From positions 5,867,340-5,931,339 of the forward strand of contig OY294050.1 of assembly GCA_958510825.1 (NCBI GenBank): a stretch of 64,000 bases of DNA. The letters run 5' to 3'. Shown here in pieces: positions 37,160 to 48,145 of this stretch (position 1 is the first letter of the stretch; each line of letters starts with the position of its first letter). Under the pieces are notes generated by a model, which had not been told where the DNA came from, made no database searches, and saw only the letters and a program-made list of their open reading frames with translations. Source of the stretch: Brachypterus glaber (lineage: Eukaryota > Arthropoda > Insecta > Coleoptera > Kateretidae). The translations under genes and the position numbers were made by a program.

Positions 37160-37694
37160 TATGTCTAATTTTACCTTAAATTAAGAGCATTTATGCAGGA
37201 TTATACCGGGCATGATTATGCAAATAGCTGTGAATTTAATTCTACTATTTTTTCAGTGTAAATATCGTTTATTTTAGACAAAATCTCCCCATGTATGACA
37301 CGTCATTGCCTTATCTGGTCTCTTGGCTATACATATAAACACAATTTTGAAGTTTTGCTCTTTAAGCTTAACCGCTTCAAGATAAAATTCCAGGAAGTCC
37401 ATATCCATTTTGTAGTCTATTCAATTTTTAATATCACCTCTTCAAACTTTCAACAAATACCATTATATGGGCAACTTTCCCACTTGAAGTTTTTTAACTT
37501 ATTAAATTGTTCTGACCCTTTTTCAATCAATTTTTGCCTCTCGATTTAACAACCGAAATGTTTTAAATTTCAAGAAAATATTTACTTTTTATAAAATAGA
37601 CATTCTCAGTAGATAGAGGATGATCCAAAAAAGACATTAAATGAAAAAACTGTAAAAAAATCGGAAAACATAGTTACTATAAGTAGTCCATCTA

Positions 37695-38310
37695 TTTGAA
37701 TAAAATGACAACTATGCACACTCATTTATCCAAACGAGTACACATAGCTTTGATTTTGACAAAAGTGGTTTGACGTTTATAAAAGTTTGAAATGTCAAAA
37801 TTAAACGCAGGTAATTCTTTAATATATACATTTTTAAAGAGTCTAAACTGTAGATCGAACGAAAAATGTTGTTCGCAACTCGTTTGCGACAAGTCCTTAG
37901 TGCACTTGAATGAAAAAACTTAATTCTCGTGCCCTAAGGACTAAAGTCTCTTACTCGTTACGAAAACTACTATTTCGTACCACCTAGTGTACACGAAATA
38001 AAGAAAAATGCATGTTCACTATATATCCTCGTTAGGATATATTTCTATCGCACGAGTACATAATGCATATTTGAATGAAATGACAACTATGCATACTCAT
38101 TTATTTATCCAAACGAGTACACATAGCTTTGATTTTGACAAAAGTGATTTGACGTTTATAAAAGTTTGAAATGTCAAAATTAAATACAGGTAATTCTTTA
38201 AAATATACATTTTTAAAGAGTCTACACTGTAGATCGAACGAAAAATGTTGTTCGCAACTCGTTTGCGACAAGTCCTTACTCGTTACGAAAACTACTATTT
38301 TGTATTTGAT
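37695..38310 (+). repeat. Local direct duplication (~240-290-bp units)
   Basis: Unit 1 (37695-37985) and unit 2 (38070-38310) share AAATGACAACTATGCA.ACTC through GTTCGCAACTCGTTTGCGAC. Unit 2 lacks about 50 bp that in unit 1 lies between inverted GTCCTTAG/CTAAGGAC motifs, so a small hairpin was lost or gained. Confidence 0.75.
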
Positions 38311-38978
38311 AGTTTTAGCCCTTATAATATCGACAGGGTGGTATAGGGAGGATATTTTTTAATGAAAAGGGGATCGTGTGACAAATTATTTAAAGCTTAT
38401 AAAATTCTCTATTTCAGTAAATTTTTTTTAGTTTTTTAAACATTTTTTTTTAGGTTTTGATTTTTCAATTTTTTTTTCTAAAAAATGCAAGACAGCGTCA
38501 TCTAAAAAAGACTTTTAGAAACTTTCTTGAATAATGATATGAATTATCTTTATTTATAATTATCTTTAAAATACACATTAAGAAGGATGGAGTTGTAGTT
38601 TATAGCATTTAAAAACTTTATTAGAGGAATTATCAAAAATTTCAAACGAGTTATACAATTTATTTTTCGCACAGATAAAAACCGCTCGGTATATGGACGA
38701 GACACAGCATCATCTAAAATAGACATTAAGAAAGTTGGGTTGGTTGGTTTATAGCATTTCGGAATTATCTGACACATGCGAAATAAGGCGCCCTCAGCGC
38801 TTGTATATGCATATATATGTATGGGCGATATATATCACCAACAAGTCGAGAGCGCATTTAGATTAAGTTTTCCGATTTAAAGGGGCGCGAACTATCAAAC
38901 TTGCTTGATTGATTTCACTTACGTGCCACGCGTTCTACGTGTTTACTTTTTCTGACATATTTTTTAAATAGAATTCTA

Positions 38979-39690
38979 TATTCTATAACTAGTATGGAAT
39001 TGACAATATTCTGCGAGAGCGGAAATTTTGTCATACGAGCCGGCAGGCGAGTATCACGGTCCCGCGAGCGCGGAATGACTATTCCATACGTGTTGTAGAC
39101 TATACTTTTTCTTCGACTGCAAATATCAAACACTGTATGGCTTTAAACTGCGGACAAGGTTAAAAACAATGTTTTTGGTGACTCGACATTGTAAATGCAA
39201 CAAAACACGTATTTTTAAATAAAGCAATTAATGTTATTTAATAATTCTATGAAATCAGTACTTAAAAAAGATTTTTATTTAATTTTAGCACATATTTACA
39301 AATTATAATACAAAAATTGGAGGTTATGTCAGATTGTTGTGACAGATATCAGGTTTAAATATTTAACAATAGATGGAGCAGTTTTAATTTTTTGAACTAA
39401 ATTGATAAAAAACTGGTCAAATATTAAGAAAAACTAATAAACTTTATGTAATTTTAACGCAAAACTTTAAATTGCATTAAATTATTCAATATTTCATGGT
39501 AAAATATATATATTTTTGCTAATTTTGCTACAGTTTTCTTTACTTTTATAAACAAGAGATGACACTACATGTGCTCATTCTAACACTTGAGGTATATTCA
39601 TACCATATCTAGAGCTAGAATGGATTTATTCTGTGTTTGAAAAGTGTGTTTATTTGCTTACATTCTAAAGCAGTCGTATAAAAATAAAAA
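38979..39690 (+). repeat. Dispersed repeat G, 0.7 kb, copy 1
   Basis: Matches 58539-59224 in inverted orientation. One end carries a hairpin-rich, CpG-containing block (CTAGTATGGAAT, AGCCGGCAGGCGAGTAT, ATTCCATACGTG, about 38989-39085); the rest is AT-rich. Short frames through the CpG block on both copies are not convincing genes. Likely a non-autonomous transposon of unassigned class. Confidence 0.7.
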
Positions 39691-39834
39691 TACTGCAGCC
39701 AATATCATTGTTTTATTTTATTTTTTTAAAAAATAACGAAAAATAAATATAAAAATTAAAAAATTCAAATATTTTTTAAAAAACATAAAAATAAAATTTC
39801 TGACACCAACAAGTTTTGTAATTCGACTTGTAAT

Positions 39835-40015
39835 AAGAAGGCAAACCCTTTACCCTTTTTAACCCCTTATCGCACCCGGATTTTTTCTAAAAGTAACCTC
39901 ATTTGAGATTTTTAGATAGGGTATCTATGGTCCAAATTTGAAGCCTTCAGCTCAAGCGTTCTTGAGTTATGTAATCACATTGTTTTTTGGTCAGATAGAC
40001 CGACAGATTGACAAA
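39835..40015 (+). repeat. Dispersed repeat B, copy 2
   Basis: Diverged partner of 18440-18625. Confidence 0.5.
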
Positions 40016-40625
40016 GAAAAAAACAGGCCAACAAATCACTGTTTTTTTGTAGTAGAAAACTAAAAAAAATATTAAATTATAAATTTTACATATAAAAATT
40101 TATCTGTCAATGTTTGAAATCATTATTTCATATTTGAAATGTACAAGGGAACAAAACTTTCGATACATTTTGTAGTTGATGACAATAGCTGCCTAATTTG
40201 GTTAGAATTTGGATGAAAATGGATAATTATTTATAGATGGGTAGCCAATATTTGTTAAATTATATGCTATATATTTTAATTTAATCTAAATATAATTTTA
40301 ATGCCACAGGAAAATGATTTAAGTTTTAAAAAATAAAACTAAAACGATTATCCGAAAAGCCGCAGAATTTTAATATTAAATTTTTTAATATAAGAAAATA
40401 TAAAAAAGAAATTCTAGTTTGTCACGTGATTATCTTACATGTTTAGTTTCTTATATCTTTGTTATTCCTGGATATCTTCAGATGCATTTAAAAGTTACAT
40501 TTTTTAAAATTTGAGTTTATAAAAACGCATAAAAAAATAATAATATAATGTATAAAAAATTTGAGAATTTTTATTATTTTTTAGGTCCGAGATTAAGGAA
40601 ACATTCTGGTCTATCATTTGTTATA

Positions 40626-40917
40626 TTACATTACATTACATTACATTACATTTTGTTTAACCTCGTACTATTCTACTTAATTAAGCATCCCCTAAGTCCA
40701 GGACTTGTGTGGGCTAGTAGTAGAGGGAACCACCGGCTTTAATTAACTTTCGAACCAATTTATAGGGAGCGTCCGCTTCACTTACGCCTTCGCCAAATTT
40801 CAATTATTAATTAAGTGAAAAAGGCAAATCGGCACCGGTGAGAATCGAACTCACGCTATTTTGGGTAGTAAACTCGTCAAGTACGACTCGGTAGTCCACT
40901 ACACCAATCCTCCCATA
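40626..40917 (-). mobile_element. tRNA-derived SINE, copy 2
   Basis: On the minus strand the head starts near 40917 with GGAGGATTGGTGTAGTGGAC (box A), has GAGTTCGATTCTCACC (box B), the same body as copy 1, and a clear tail of about six TGTAA units (40626-40654). The body match to 2549-2825 is high, with scattered CpG-type changes. Confidence 0.75.
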
Positions 40918-41168
40918 AATATAGACTATAATTTATTGTAAACAACAATATATTTACTTAAATAAAACATGTAAGTAAATTTACTTAAATTAATGTTTCT
41001 TTTTAGATATCAGGTAACAAAATACAAACATACAAACAAACAAAACTGATTGATTTAATAATGTGTCTAACAACATATACATGTCAATACATAAGTTCTA
41101 GTTAAACAACAATAAATTAAGGTATCTTTAAAAAATAAAATATAGATGGCTAGAAACTGAAATAGCTA

Positions 41169-41593
41169 CACGGAAAGAAATTAGTGGGCTCTGCGCTATA
41201 CATTATAAGATATTTGGTAACAGTGGCAAATTGTAGTGATTTAAGCTATAGATTATAAGGGACACAATAACTAATAATGTTAAAAATAAATTGGAAACGA
41301 TTATATATATTACAGACACGATTATATTTATTACAGGCACTATTATAAATTTACAGAAATTTTATTATATTATAAAAATTATTAGCACGGACAATAATTA
41401 AATCTATTTAAGCTATAAATGCCATACTATTTGTTATATTTTATTATTCACTAAACAATTAAAGTATTTCATATAAATTTTTACACTGACTGCCATAATT
41501 GTAAGAGAATGCCTTGTATTTATATAATAAGCGATTATAATTTGCTTGGTATGTGTGTTATAGCGCTCCTAGCTATAATTTATTTTTTCCGTG
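41169..41593. mobile_element. 425-bp TA-flanked MITE, copy 2
   Basis: Inverted copy of 7322-7746, flanked by TA at 41167-41168 and 41594-41595. It ends 96 bp upstream of the Ly6-gene start codon. The right-hand TA is part of TATATATA (41594-41601). Confidence 0.75.
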
Positions 41594-41601
41594 TATATAT
41601 A
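41594..41601 (+). promoter_or_regulatory. Possible TATA box at MITE junction
   Basis: TATATATA begins with the MITE target-site TA and lies about 90 bp upstream of the ATG. Position and sequence suit a TATA box, but no transcript start is known and AT-rich matches are common here. Confidence 0.2.
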
Positions 41602-41689
41602 CGTAAACATCACATTTTGCCTTTTCTAGAGTTCCTAAGTGGCAGAAAAGGTTTTCTGTTCTGTCATTCAGAAACCCTACTTTGACGTT

Positions 41690-41777
41690 ATGAATTTAAA
41701 CGTAAAAAAGTTTATAATTTTAAATCCTTATAAATTTTCAGTTTTTTTATTAATAATTTTTGTGAAATCCTATGCTG
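41690..41777 (+). CDS. Ly6 gene exon 1 (signal peptide)
   Basis: ATG at 41690 to the donor GTAAGT at 41778; encodes residues 1-29 plus one base. The frame upstream of the ATG does not extend the hydrophobic segment sensibly. 5' UTR not determined. Confidence 0.75.
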
Positions 41778-44064
41778 GTAAGTTGTATTTTTAATACCTG
41801 ATAAATCATAATAAGCAAGATATTAGCTTTGCAGTAAGTTATTTCTCTAGACTCTAAATGGGTATGACCTTTAACCAGTTTAGTGATACTTCATTTAGTG
41901 ACCCTAAATTTATCTGCGCCTTTTTTGTTCTTTGGTTTTTGGTATCCCACGAACTTTCTTCAGATTTCATGTGATATTTCTGGACATCCAGATGTGCTAA
42001 ATGAAACCACATGTTTTCTTATATCATAAGAATACATTGTTTTTTTAATTTGTAAATTTCTGATGATATTCAATATGAGATTTTATAAGATTTAATAGGT
42101 TTTTATGATAATGCAAGCGGTTTTACAATTTCCATATGAAAATTCATGAGATATTGTGAGTTTTAATAGGTATCTATGTATGGAACTGTTTTGTATCAGA
42201 CATTTTTAAACTCTGGGATTGGCTCTGGTTTGGTTTGTATGGAACTGTTTTGTATCAGACATTTTTAAACTCGGGTTGGCTCTGGTTTGGTTTGTATGGA
42301 ACTGTTTTGTATCAGACATTTTTAAACTCGGGTTGGCTCTGGTTTGGTTTGTATGGAACTGTTTTGTATCAGACATTTTTAAACTCGGGTTGGCTCTGGT
42401 TTGGTTTGTATGGAACTGTTTTGTATCAGACATTTTTAAACTCGGGTTGGCTCTGGTTTGGTTTGTATGGAACTGTTTTGTATCAGACATTTTTAAACTC
42501 TGGGATTGGCTCTGGTTTGGTTTGTATGGAACTGTTTTGTATCAGACATTTTTAAACTCGGGTTGGCTCTGGTTTGGTTTGTATGGAACTGTTTTGTATC
42601 AGACATTTTTAAACTCTGGGATTGGCTCTGGTTTGGTTTGTATGGAACTGTTTTGTATCAGACATTTTTAAACTCGGGTTGGCTCTGGTTTGGTTTGTAT
42701 GGAACTGTTTTATATCAGACATTTTTAAACTCTGGGATTGGCTCTGGTTTGGTTTGTATGGAACTGTTTTGTATCAGACATTTTTAAACTCGGGTTGGCT
42801 CTGGTTTGGTTTGTATGGAACTGTTTTGTATCAGACATTTTTAAACTCTGAGGTTGGCTCTGGTTTGGTTTGTTTCATGTTTTGAAAAGACTAATTACAG
42901 ATAACCAAGAACTAAACAAACAAGTTTTCCTATATCCCTATTTTCCTATTTTAGCCAAGGACATTAAATGTTATTCATGCAGCATGCGTAATTTAGACTG
43001 CACAAATTCCACCCAATTAGTTGACGGTAAACTAAAAGATGGCGGAAATATTGAAATCAAAAACTGCCCTAATACCTGCTACTTCTACCACAACAGGCAA
43101 CTTATCGAAAGGGGTTGTGAACATATACCCGATAAACACAATACCGATCGCTGCAAATACGAAATAGAAAAGGCTTTTTTAATTACCTGTATTTGTACTA
43201 CCGATTTGTGCAATTCTTGGATTCCTCCACAACCAGGTTGGAGTTGGAGAGGTCGACCAGAAGACCTTCCTTTCAATAGAACGACTTATAAGGTACCTAC
43301 ATCAGATTTTAAGTAAATTCGTTCAATTTTGAGACATTCACCAATCAAGTATCATTTTTTAGGATATTTTTTTATTTATAATGTGCAAGTAAAATACACT
43401 CTTACATTACCTGAGCTGCTGATACCTAAAATTATACTTTTTAAATAAAACTATGAACCGTGGTTACATACTGCAGTATTATTTTAACTTGCCGAAAAAA
43501 AATCTGCCACCGTTTACTATGAAACTTTTATTGCGTTATATTGCCTAATTTTAACAAAACATATGCATGTTGTCTTAGTTGCATTTATTGAAACTTTTCT
43601 TGTTCTTTTTTACATTTAATTCTTGATTTTCAAACATTATTTGATTATTTTTAAATGTCAGGATAATATTTTGATTGACAATGAATTTAAAACATAGGGA
43701 ATTAAAATTGTTCTGCCAACCATAAACCAAGAAACGAATGAGCATAAACTCAGATAAATTCTGCGCGATCCGCGCAACGCGGAGTTCATATGGTGATTTA
43801 TTTAAAGTAATTTGAGGTTTGTTTTATCTTAAGGATGAAAATCACAACCATAGCCACCCCGATGATGTCAAAACTGAAGAAACAGAAGAACCATTTGACG
43901 TTTATGATGAAAATTATGACTACGATCCAAACGATAAGCCTGACGATCCAAATAAACTCAATAATCCAAAACCTAATAGTTCTAAAACGAATGCCAATAA
44001 TATTTTGGCAAATGTGTGTCTTATTTTATTTGTCAAAATGTTTCTGTCTTATACTATTACTTGA
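41690..44064 (+). CDS. Ly6/uPAR three-finger GPI-anchored protein (3 exons)
   Basis: Joining 41690-41777, 42955-43292 and 43834-44064 gives a 218-residue protein with consistent splice phases (1, then 0) and GT-AG introns. Residues 1-29 are a signal peptide (basic start, SVFLLIIFV core, KSYA cleavage context). Residues 31-117 are a three-finger domain with ten cysteines (35, 38, 45, 67, 71, 84, 96, 108, 110, 115), starting KCYSC and closing with the diagnostic LCN. Two N-glycosylation sequons are visible (NST in finger 1, NRT after the domain). An acidic, Asn/Asp/Pro-rich linker follows, and the last ~20 residues are hydrophobic with small residues before them, as in a GPI-attachment signal. 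Family members act outside the membrane as ligands or chaperones of receptors, channels or septate-junction parts (for example quiver/sleepless and boudin in flies); the partner here is unknown. Exact orthology not assignable. Confidence 0.85.
42168..42875 (+). repeat. Minisatellite, 12 units of 57/59 bp, in Ly6 intron 1
   Basis: Successive ATGGAACTG starts lie at 42180, 42239, 42296, 42353, 42410, 42467, 42526, 42583, 42642, 42699, 42758 and 42815. Spacings are 59, 57, 57, 57, 57, 59, 57, 59, 57, 59, 57. The 59-bp type has TCTGGGATTGG and the 57-bp type TCGGGTTGG; the last unit has TCTGAGGTTGG. Because 57 is a multiple of three, long repeat-peptide frames appear on both strands, but the array lies between a good donor and a good acceptor of the Ly6 gene and is read as intronic. 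Confidence 0.95.
42955..43292 (+). CDS. Ly6 gene exon 2 (ten-cysteine domain)
   Basis: Acceptor CTATTTTAG at 42946-42954 after a pyrimidine-rich tract; donor AAG/GTACCT at 43293. Codes residues 30-142. If the donor is not used the frame stops 24 bases later (43314-43316), which would give a protein without the GPI tail. Confidence 0.85.
43293..43833 (+). other. Ly6 gene intron 2
   Basis: 541 bp, phase 0, ends TTTTATCTTAAG. It holds a CpG-rich mini-hairpin around 43762-43782 (GATCCGCGCAACGCGGAG) and no other gene. Confidence 0.65.
43834..44064 (+). CDS. Ly6 gene exon 3 (linker and GPI-type tail)
   Basis: Starts GATGAAAATCAC after the AAG acceptor and runs 76 codons to TGA at 44062-44064. The first ~48 codons are acidic (DDVKTEETEEP and a DENYDYDPND segment), then an Asn/Ser-rich stretch and the hydrophobic end ILANVCLILFVKMFL. 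Confidence 0.75.
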   Translation, partial: DENHNHSHPDDVKTEETEEPFDVYDENYDYDPNDKPDDPNKLNNPKPNSSKTNANNILANVCLILFVKMFLSYTIT

Positions 44065-44087
44065 AATAGTACACAAAATTAAATTAC

Positions 44088-44093
44088 AATAAA
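44088..44093 (+). terminator. Polyadenylation signal AATAAA of Ly6 gene
   Basis: AATAAA lies 24 bases after the stop codon. Such hexamers are frequent in AT-rich DNA, but the position suits the gene. Confidence 0.5.
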
Positions 44094-44114
44094 AATAATT
44101 TTAAATTTTATATT

Positions 44115-44400
44115 ATTCACAGCGCCTGCGCTAGAATAATATTATATGGTAGTTTCGAATTTTCCAAAATTTTCAAAAACAAAAAATTCTTGGATACTAA
44201 TTTTTTTCATGAAAAAATATGAAATTTTAATTTTTTTTTCGTCCGTCCATCTATCTGTCTGTCTGTCCAATGTCACGATTTTTGTAGACACGATAACTTA
44301 AGAACGAATAACCCGACAGACTTGAAATTTTCAGGAAAAATCAAGTTTTATGAGGGGAATTTCCCTATTGTTTTGAAAATAATCCTCCCAAAAACAAAAA
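44115..44400 (-). repeat. Dispersed repeat F, copy 2
   Basis: Inverted match of 33055-33345, beginning CAGCGCCTGCGCTAGAATA and containing CTATCTGTCTGTCTGTCC. It starts about 25 bp after the Ly6 polyadenylation signal. Confidence 0.6.
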
Positions 44401-46484
44401 AGTTAAAAAAAAAACGAAAAAACCTAAACCTAAAAGAAAATTCCGATTAACGTAACTTTTATAGAAAAAAATACTTTTATTATAAGGATAAAATTTACTA
44501 ATTTTGAAAGTAATCCACCCAAAAACAAAAAAGTTGTGGGAGGTTAAACTTTAAAAAAATTGAAAAAAGCTGAAAGAAAATTCCGATTAAAGTAACTTTT
44601 TCAGGAAAAATTACTTTTATTATAAGGATTTTACGAATTTTGAAAGTAATCCCCTTAAAAACAAAAGTTATGGGAGGCTGAACGTTTTTAAAAAATGAAA
44701 AAACTATAATTTTTTTTTTCATAAACTTTTCGCGAAATGAAAATTGAAAAAAAAATTGAATATTTTTTGTTTTTTTTTTTAATTTTATTAATTTTTTTTT
44801 AATTGTGTTTTTTTACAACAAAAGAAAAAGTTTTTTTTATGTTTTTAATTTCTTTTCGTTAATAAAAAAAAAATGGTTGAAATTTAGAAATTTTTTCATT
44901 TTTTTATTTTTTTTTTTAAGTATTCGGGAAAATGCAATATACCATTTACTGTGAATAATACATAATGGAATGCGTAGCATTACATATCTTCACGGCTTGT
45001 TATATCTTTTTTTTTAATATACAGCAATAGGGTATGCCGGTGTTGTGAAGTGGTTTTTTTACTATTAAATATTTTTCTACTAATGTAGTGATGTCGAATT
45101 CTATCACTAATTTAGTGATATATTATATAATTCGGTTATAGCCCAGCAGTTAATTATAACTTTTATTATAACTTACTCAGTTAGGTTGGCCATACAATCT
45201 TCCATCGTATTTAAAGTATACCCGAGCGGAGAATATACTTAACCACTTATCACTTTATTCGGGAGCGGGTATTCTAGGAGACGGCGCTTAGGAAACAGAT
45301 AAAACGATTTCTTCTTAACTTAAGAATAATATATTAAATATATGTGAATAAATTCTTCAAGAATATGAAAGATCAATTCTTACTTCTAAGTCCTATTTCT
45401 ATGCAAAGCCCTTAAATTCTAATTTCCATTATATATTAGTTCTCCATTAAATATTTCTAAATTAAAACATTCTATGTTTGAAATCCCAACCATTCGCAAT
45501 CATTTTCAAATCCCAAATTATTGTCCACATTTTTCTTAGTGTAAATATTAGAACTGGTTCGTATAAGTCATTCAAATTATTTTACAAAATACTTTTCAAA
45601 GTTAATTAATATTCGTCAAAATTTCTATCAGTGTTCATGCTAACAATATTTATAAGTGTCCAATTATTTTCATGTCGGATAATACAAGTCTCAAAATTTT
45701 TCTAAGTTTAAAAACTATTTGTAATTTAAAAATAATTCTCAAAAATTATTTCTCACAGAAACTACATTTTCACTTTTGACACTACTGGATACTATTTAAC
45801 TAACAAGACAAAAAACTATTCAAGAATGATCACCTCTAAAATTTGGAGCTCTATTTATTCTCTTCATAAATCCATAAATTAAAATGAGGCATATTTAGGT
45901 CACACGCGCTAATGTTTCTGGGTGTGAATTCCCACTACCAAAGTTCAACGATTTTTACTTAGAGGGGTCCGAACAAAACCCGAAAATATCCGACGTTACT
46001 CATGCTTACTTTTAAGAATTAGATCTTATAGGCTATGTATATTAAAATAAAATTTTAAAATTATACGGATCATAACACCGGCAATATAGCGTAAAAATTT
46101 TTGTTTTGAGGTTGGTATAAATGCGTACATTAGATCAAGTGAGTGAAAAATTGTCAGCAGATTACTTTTTCTTTAAAATTAAAGGTTTTATCAGTTGACA
46201 GTTACAATTTCTTCATGCAAATATAAGTTATTATCGTATTTCAAAAATCTTCTTAACGGTTTTCCAGAAAGCAAAGGCAACGCAAAATGGAATACAGAAT
46301 ATGGTTACAAGCGATAATTGAATTTTATTGAACATAGGAACTCGGAAAGAGCAAAAGTGTAAGTATATATACTGCCTTGCTCACAAAAAATGCCATAATA
46401 TAATTAAAATAAAAACAAACTTTTTTACAATTTTTCAACATTTTTTTTTAATTATAAATTTTTGTTTAGTTTTCATCCTGTATA
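44401..46484. other. AT-rich intergenic region
   Basis: 44401-44700 has a run of three similar AAAACAAAA...GTAACTTTT blocks; 44690-44925 is dominated by poly-A and poly-T. 45000-46484 has no recognised feature. Confidence 0.4.
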
Positions 46485-47658
46485 CACGGTGTATTTGAAA
46501 TAGGGTCGGAAATTTTAACAGATGATTCTACATCATAAAATATGATAAAAAGTTCCTATAAACATATGTCTAAAAATGCGTCATAAGGGAGCTACGCCCC
46601 TTTGAAAGTGGCTAAAAAAAATCGGATTTTATTTAATAACTCAGGAACCCTTTGGGCTATCTCAACGAGGTTTTGCACGTCAACTAATCCTACCAAGGCC
46701 CATCTTTGTATGTCATTTTCACGTACTTATTTAAACCAGGGGTGTGCGAAACGGGGGGGCCTTATCAGTTTTTTGTCCCAAACTTTTTTCTGTGTAACTT
46801 TTTTGCAATTTTATTTTTGAAATATGATTCCTCAGGTCAAAATACATAGAAAAGGTACTCTTGTTGTAATACTGTAGGATTAACCATTTTCGAGAAAAAT
46901 TCATTTGAAGGTGAAATTCCACGGTTCGGGGACGAAAAATTAAATACTAAAATGTTGAAAACCAAAATTTTAATGATGCAGGGCGAATGTACATTAAAAA
47001 CTAAGAAAAAAACCTCATATACAGGTACTTCCAAAAATGAATCCTAATGGAGCTATGGTCTCCTAAATATGCACCATTTTTAAAGGGCTATGGTAGCTTT
47101 AAAAGCGTTTTTTCGACCTACATGTATGGAAACTTTTTTTCTTAGTTTTTGATGTAGAATAACATTGCATCATTAAAATTTTGGTTTTCGACATTTTAGT
47201 ATTTAATTTTTCGTCCTCGAACCGTGAAATTTCACCTTCAAATGAACTTTTCTCGAAAATGGATAATCTTACAGTATTACAACAAGAGTACCTTTTTTAT
47301 GTATTTTGACCTGAGGAATCATATTTCAAAAATAAAATTGCAAAAAAGTTACACAGAAAAAAGTTTGGAACAAAAAACTGATAAGGCCCCCCCGTTTCGC
47401 ACACCCCTGGTTTAAATAAGTACGTGAAAATGACATACAAAGATGGGCCTTATTAGGATTAATTCACGTGCAAAACCTCGTTAATATATCTCAAAGGGTT
47501 CCTGAGTTATTAAATAAAAACCGATTTTTTTAGCCAATTTCAAAGGGGCGTAGCTCCCTTATGACGCATTTTTAGACATGTTTATAGGAACTTTTTGTCA
47601 TATTTTATGATGTAGAATCATCTGTTAAAATTTCCGACCCTATTTCAAATACACCCTG
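46485..47658. mobile_element. 1.17-kb palindromic MITE
   Basis: Ends CACGGTGTATTTG and CAAATACACCCTG with TA flanks (46483-46484, 47659-47660). The two arms are inverted copies over roughly 500 bp each, meeting near 47060. Because the arms match, both carry the same 63-codon frame (minus strand 46922-46731, plus strand 47224-47415) with only a few differences; no known domain is seen in it. Fragments of an arm occur at 23455-23690 and 26985-27185. Related in its terminal motif to the CAGGGTG family. Confidence 0.75.
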
Positions 47659-48145
47659 TATAGTAGATTTTGATAAGTCCCTTATGCGGACAAATATAAG
47701 GTTTCATGCGCATGACGTACTACCTGAAGTTTCTAGCTTCAGGCGATATTTCAGTGTAATTTGAATGAGTTCGTAAAACCGCACGGTCCGGACAATACGT
47801 TAAATTCGTCAGGGGCGCGATACTCTCGCCACTATCGCTTCCAAAGAACAAAAATAACAATATTTATTCGTAATGAATCACGCTATGGAAAATACATCCA
47901 ACAAATAACATTTCGCGTAGAACGAGTTGCAAATAGGGCTTACACCATTTCTCCGAGGAAACATCATCTTGGGCTTTTTAGTAAGTCCCTTTTGCCTCAC
48001 GTCACAAAGATCCTATGATAAAACACCCCAGCGGTTAACAATTTTGAATCCCCGAAATTATAAAAAAAAATAAATAAAAACATAGATAGTTATTATGGGT
48101 TTTCAAGAGCTCTAAAATAATGTGTCACATGACTACTTTATTTTT

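Noticed and set aside
42206..42885. Long repeat-peptide frames on both strands (19-residue units, 87-150 codons)
   Set aside because: They come from a 57-bp minisatellite lying between the exon 1 donor and exon 2 acceptor of the Ly6 gene; the 59-bp units break the frame and no domain or start context supports translation.
46731..47415. Paired 63-codon frames in the arms of the 1.17-kb palindrome as a gene
   Set aside because: The similarity is explained by arm identity; no recognisable domain or independent copy with coding constraint is visible.
47761..48018. 85-codon plus-strand frame in a slightly GC-richer stretch
   Set aside because: No motif or splice signal supports it; may be a fragment of an unknown repeat.
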